Shown here: positions 3,544-6,619 of the stretch, in pieces
How the letters are laid out: each line of letters opens with the position of its first letter
Position numbering within the stretch: the first letter of the stretch is position 1
NCBI GenBank assembly: GCA_007132635.1
Contig: SLOG01000403.1
Location: forward strand, 1 to 6,619
Length of the DNA: 6,619 nt
Source: Limnochordia bacterium
Lineage (GTDB): Bacteria; Bacillota; Limnochordia; Darwinibacteriales; SLO01
Direction of reading: 5' to 3'
Made by a program: the position numbers and the translations under genes
The notes under the pieces: model-generated
Seen by the model: the letters and a program-made list of their open reading frames with translations, nothing else
Told to the model about the DNA's origin: nothing
Databases searched by the model: none

Positions 3544-6500
3544 TTGTTCGTGAACCTGTACGCGAAAAGCGATTACTCCCTGCTGGAGTCGCCAACCAAA
3601 CCAGAACAGCTGGCTCGCCAGGCTGCCGTACTAGGAATGGACACCATGGCACTGACAGACCACAACTCCATGGGGAGCGCCTTTGCTTGGAACCAGGCGT
3701 GTCTTCAAGAGGGAATCCGCCCCATTTTTGGGCTGGAGTTAGACATTGCAGTGCCGAATGCATCGATAACACCCCGCGTCGTACTCCTCGCAAAAACGAC
3801 GGAGGGATACCGTAATCTGCTGCAGCTCGCTTCTCGAAACGAGCCTGCTGACTCCGAGGCCTTGGCTCAGTGCGCCAGCGGCTTGGTCGCCTTAAGCCCT
3901 CAGAGGCATGGCGATATTGCTTACCTAGTCAATCACGGACAGGCGGCAGCGGCGCGCACACGCTGTACCTGGTACCGAGAGGTCTTCGGTGAGAACGATT
4001 TTTTCGTTTTGGTTGAGACCGCGCACCCAAGCAAATCCAGAGCAACAGGGGACGAAATTCGTACGGTGCTGCCCAGTGTCAAGCTAGCCATCGGACCGTT
4101 GGCTGCAGCTGTTTCTGCCGACCAACGCCCGGCGCTTCGGGTGCTTCGCGCGCTCCGCGATAACCTGGCATGGGATGAAGCGTCTCCCTTGGAGAGCTTG
4201 ATGCGGTCTCCGGACGACATCGCAGACCAATTTGGCGACCTCCCTGAGGCGTTGGGCAACACCTGCTCCATTGCGCAGCGCTGCCAAGTGGTCTTGGAGT
4301 TCGGTTCGGCACTTCCCAGCCCTCCAGACCCTGTCAACCTACGGGATGCCGCTTTTCGGGGATTGACGGCCCGTGGCTGCACAGCAGTGGCAGCCAAGGA
4401 ACGGTTGAACGCAGAACTCGCAGTCATTGAGTCGTTGGGCTTCTCCAACTACTTTCTCATCGTAGCAGATATCGTACAGTACGCAAGAAGAGTCGGTATT
4501 CCCGTGGGACCTGGCCGAGGCAGTGCAGCCGCCAGCATGACAGCCTACTGCCTCGACATCACCGATATTAACCCGTTAACACATGGATTAATCTTCGAAC
4601 GCTTCCTAAACCCTCACCGCAAAGGCTTCCCCGACATCGATCTCGATTTCTGCCAGGAGAGGCGTGCAGAGCTATTCGATTACGTGCGGGAGCGCTACGG
4701 AGCCTTGCACACAGCACAGATCGGTACCTACAGTACGTTTGGCCTTCGGGCAGCCGTGCGAGAGACTGCTCGCATCCGCAGCGTTCCTGCCGACAAGTTC
4801 GAACGTGTTCTGCAGGCGGGCGACTCTTTTGACGATCTAGAAGTTCAGCGTGCGCTGGAAGACTGCCCAGAGCTCGCCGAAGTCGTCGGCCAACTCATAG
4901 GGGTCCGCCGCCACTTCTCAACCCATGCGGCTGGAGTCATCATAACCCCACGGCCTACGGTGCACTACACGTCTGTGCGACCTGGCGAACCTCTTGCTGT
5001 CACTCACGCGCCGATGGATTGTCTGGAGGGCATGGGACTTCTCAAAATCGACTTCTTGGGACTCCGGACTCTAACGCTGCTGCGGCGAATCGAGCAAGAC
5101 ATACAAACACGAAAACCCGCTTTTGACCTGAAGGCCATTCCACACGATGACATAGAAACGTATGCACTGCTGGCCTCCGGTGCTTCAGCTGGGCTGTTTC
5201 AACTAGAAAGCTCACTGTTTCAAGAGCTGCTGCGGGATCTGCGGCCCAAGGGATTCGGGGATATCGTGGCCCTGCTGGCCTTGGGCCGGCCAGGACCACT
5301 TGCCTATGTTCCGGATTACGTCAAACGTCGGGATGGTGAGGCAGTCTTTAGCTATGCACACCCCGTCCTTGAGAGCATTCTTCAGGAGACGCAGGGACTA
5401 ATGGTATACCAAGAGCAGGTTATGGCGATTGCCCATCGTCTGGGTGGTTTATCTCTCACTGAAGCTGATGAGCTGCGGCGCGCCATGAGCAAAAAAGACC
5501 GCCCCCGTCTTGCCGTCTTTCGATCGAGCTTTGTGCAGGGCTGTACCGCACACGGCGTTGACAAGAACACGGCAGACCGGCTATTCTCAGACATGGAGAA
5601 GTTTGCCGAGTATGCCTTTAATAAGGCCCACAGTACTGCCTATGCTGAAGTTACGTACCGTACGGCCTTTCTCAAGACCAACTATCCCCAGCTCTTTATG
5701 GTGCACTCCCTGAATCTAGCTCCTTCGGATGAGCGGCATCGGCAGTACCTCTGGGAGTGCCTGCGCTTAGGGCTGCGCGTTCTGCCTCCAGATATCCGGT
5801 ACGCCGGAAGAGACTATCAGCCAGAAGGGGAGAGCGGCATTCGCGTAGGGTTTGCCTGCCTCAAGGGGCTCGGCGGAGCCACAGCTGATACCATTTGTGC
5901 AGAGCGTGACCGAGCTGCTTTTAGCAGTCTGTCGGATTTTCAGCGGCGAATAGGATTGTCTAATGCTCTTCTAGAAACTCTGATCCTGGCCGGGGTGTTC
6001 GACGGCTTCGCCAAACGCGAGCGTTTGCTGCAGGCTGTTAAGCCTGATACACCGCCCCCTTCCCCCCGACAGCTGCTAGACAAAGAAAAGGCACTTATCG
6101 GGTTATACGTTTCCGAACACCCAGCACAACGCTGGCAGACATTTCTGGAGAAGTTGGATCATGGGTTTTCTGCGTTGGTCTGTGGAGAGATCATGGACGT
6201 CGATCGACGGCATCGTTGGGCTCACGTGCTTGGCTCCGCAGGCGTCGTTCGTATTTTCCCTGGAAACAGCGGGGGAAACCCGCTGCAAAGACTCCAGACC
6301 GGTTCTCTCATGGCCGTCTTTGGCGAAGCGTGCGGTCAGAAGCAATTTCGTGTCCAGTGGACTCTCCCACTGCTGCCTATGCTGCTGATATCCCCGGAGA
6401 AAGAGCAGTTTGACGAGGTTCAACGCATTCTTCGGACCCAAAGCGGACCTCATCCTGTCATCCTGTCCTTGGGCCAAGGCATGCTGCAGTTTCTCCCCGA

Positions 6501-6594
6501 AGAGTACTGGTGCGGTCAATCGGCTGAGGTCGCAGCCGGACTCGAGCAAAAACGAATACCGTTCCAGTGGGTCGATCCGCTCGGATATTTATGA
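3544..6594 (+). CDS. dnaE: DNA polymerase III alpha subunit, DnaE type, divergent
   Basis: This is a C-family replicative DNA polymerase (template-directed dNTP addition in the cytoplasm), 1016 residues and shorter than the usual 1070-1160. The order of parts is that of Bacillus DnaE. The PHP domain occupies about 1-200. The palm has P-G-R-G-S (323-327), P-D-I-D-L-D-F with Asp364/366/368, and Asp503 in L-K-I-D-F-L-G-L-R. The fingers include R-P-G-P, Y-Q-E-Q-V-M and F-N-K-A-H-S (about 692-697). A helix-hairpin-helix region spans about 760-830, a weak OB fold about 876-935, and a C-terminal domain about 940-1016. The catalytic aspartates are intact, so polymerase activity is expected. Oddities: the N-terminal H-L-x-V-H-S motif is replaced by N-L-Y-A-K-S (4-9), and the later N-D-V-H-Y motif by P-L-A-A-A (185-189). 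The Q-x-x-L-F clamp-binding segment is absent from a short Pro-rich linker (833-846). The conserved A-L-Y/F-R-P-G-P reads A-L-G-R-P-G-P (Gly581). It may be the accessory DnaE of a PolC-containing genome. It follows murA after a 191-bp structured spacer. Confidence 0.93.
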   Translation: MFVNLYAKSDYSLLESPTKPEQLARQAAVLGMDTMALTDHNSMGSAFAWNQACLQEGIRPIFGLELDIAVPNASITPRVVLLAKTTEGYRNLLQLASRNEPADSEALAQCASGLVALSPQRHGDIAYLVNHGQAAAARTRCTWYREVFGENDFFVLVETAHPSKSRATGDEIRTVLPSVKLAIGPLAAAVSADQRPALRVLRALRDNLAWDEASPLESLMRSPDDIADQFGDLPEALGNTCSIAQRCQVVLEFGSALPSPPDPVNLRDAAFRGLTARGCTAVAAKERLNAELAVIESLGFSNYFLIVADIVQYARRVGIPVGPGRGSAAASMTAYCLDITDINPLTHGLIFERFLNPHRKGFPDIDLDFCQERRAELFDYVRERYGALHTAQIGTYSTFGLRAAVRETARIRSVPADKFERVLQAGDSFDDLEVQRALEDCPELAEVVGQLIGVRRHFSTHAAGVIITPRPTVHYTSVRPGEPLAVTHAPMDCLEGMGLLKIDFLGLRTLTLLRRIEQDIQTRKPAFDLKAIPHDDIETYALLASGASAGLFQLESSLFQELLRDLRPKGFGDIVALLALGRPGPLAYVPDYVKRRDGEAVFSYAHPVLESILQETQGLMVYQEQVMAIAHRLGGLSLTEADELRRAMSKKDRPRLAVFRSSFVQGCTAHGVDKNTADRLFSDMEKFAEYAFNKAHSTAYAEVTYRTAFLKTNYPQLFMVHSLNLAPSDERHRQYLWECLRLGLRVLPPDIRYAGRDYQPEGESGIRVGFACLKGLGGATADTICAERDRAAFSSLSDFQRRIGLSNALLETLILAGVFDGFAKRERLLQAVKPDTPPPSPRQLLDKEKALIGLYVSEHPAQRWQTFLEKLDHGFSALVCGEIMDVDRRHRWAHVLGSAGVVRIFPGNSGGNPLQRLQTGSLMAVFGEACGQKQFRVQWTLPLLPMLLISPEKEQFDEVQRILRTQSGPHPVILSLGQGMLQFLPEEYWCGQSAEVAAGLEQKRIPFQWVDPLGYL

Positions 6595-6619
6595 TCAAGT
6601 TAGAGGAATCCTCGTACAA
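6591..6619 (+). CDS. Possible start of a downstream gene (partial)
   Basis: ATG 6591-6593 overlaps the dnaE stop (ATGA) and the frame stays open for nine codons (MIKLEESSY) to the window edge. ATGA overlaps are a common sign of translational coupling. No clear ribosome site precedes it, and too little protein is present to name a family. Alternatively, AGAGGA at about 6602 may be the ribosome site of a gene starting just outside the window. Confidence 0.25.

Noticed and set aside
3410..3793. 127-codon minus-strand frame over the spacer and dnaE start
   Set aside because: No motif and no ribosome site; it is antisense to dnaE and to the hairpin region.
3435..3815. Long plus-strand frame covering the hairpins and the start of dnaE, out of register with it
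   Set aside because: It overlaps a well-supported gene for about 270 bases, shows no recognisable motif, and its low-complexity protein follows the hairpin sequence. Kept only as a low-interest leader possibility.
6267..6285. Perfect 7-bp hairpin CAGCGGG-GGAAA-CCCGCTG inside dnaE
   Set aside because: It is in a coding region of the weak OB domain; a hairpin of this size is expected by chance somewhere in 3 kb of coding sequence.

Overview
The window is most consistent with a Bacillota (Firmicutes) chromosome of moderate G+C, perhaps a clostridial or Limnochordia-like lineage. The evidence is an IreB/ReoM-family protein, a family largely confined to Bacillota, together with strong GGAGG-type ribosome sites, GTG and TTG starts, and a DnaE of the Bacillus DnaE type. 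The exact taxon cannot be read from the sequence.

Left part (1 to about 1027, minus strand): a scrambled accessory segment. It holds the first 21 codons of an IS630-like transposase running off the left edge, and about 100 bp carrying two 28-base imperfect direct repeats that look like a transposon end. Next comes a broken GH29 alpha-L-fucosidase gene that lacks its N-terminal third and has an in-frame amber stop. Sampled stretches of this gene are about 60-65 % G+C, against about 50-55 % in the genes to the right. The fucosidase remnant is fused at a 7-bp tandem repeat to the 3' end of the next gene.

Middle part: a PspC-domain membrane protein (minus strand) is divergent from an ireB-murA pair (plus strand). 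IreB/ReoM proteins are phosphorylated by PASTA-domain Ser/Thr kinases and, in Listeria, control ClpCP-dependent proteolysis of MurA. Here the regulator gene sits 17 bp upstream of its presumed target, and both genes have excellent ribosome sites. PspC, IreB and MurA together suggest a cell-envelope stress and peptidoglycan-precursor locus.

Right part: a 191-bp spacer with unusually rich secondary structure (a nested three-stem arrangement plus a separate 20-bp hairpin) leads into a C-family DNA polymerase III alpha subunit. This protein starts at TTG 3544 and is 1016 residues long. It keeps the palm aspartates. It has lost the recognisable metal ligands of its PHP domain and the usual beta-clamp-binding segment, so it looks like a specialised or divergent DnaE. 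A possible next gene starts at an ATGA overlap and leaves the window.

The observations most worth following up are the ireB-murA pairing, the structured dnaE leader and the divergent DnaE. No unmistakably new multi-gene system is visible.
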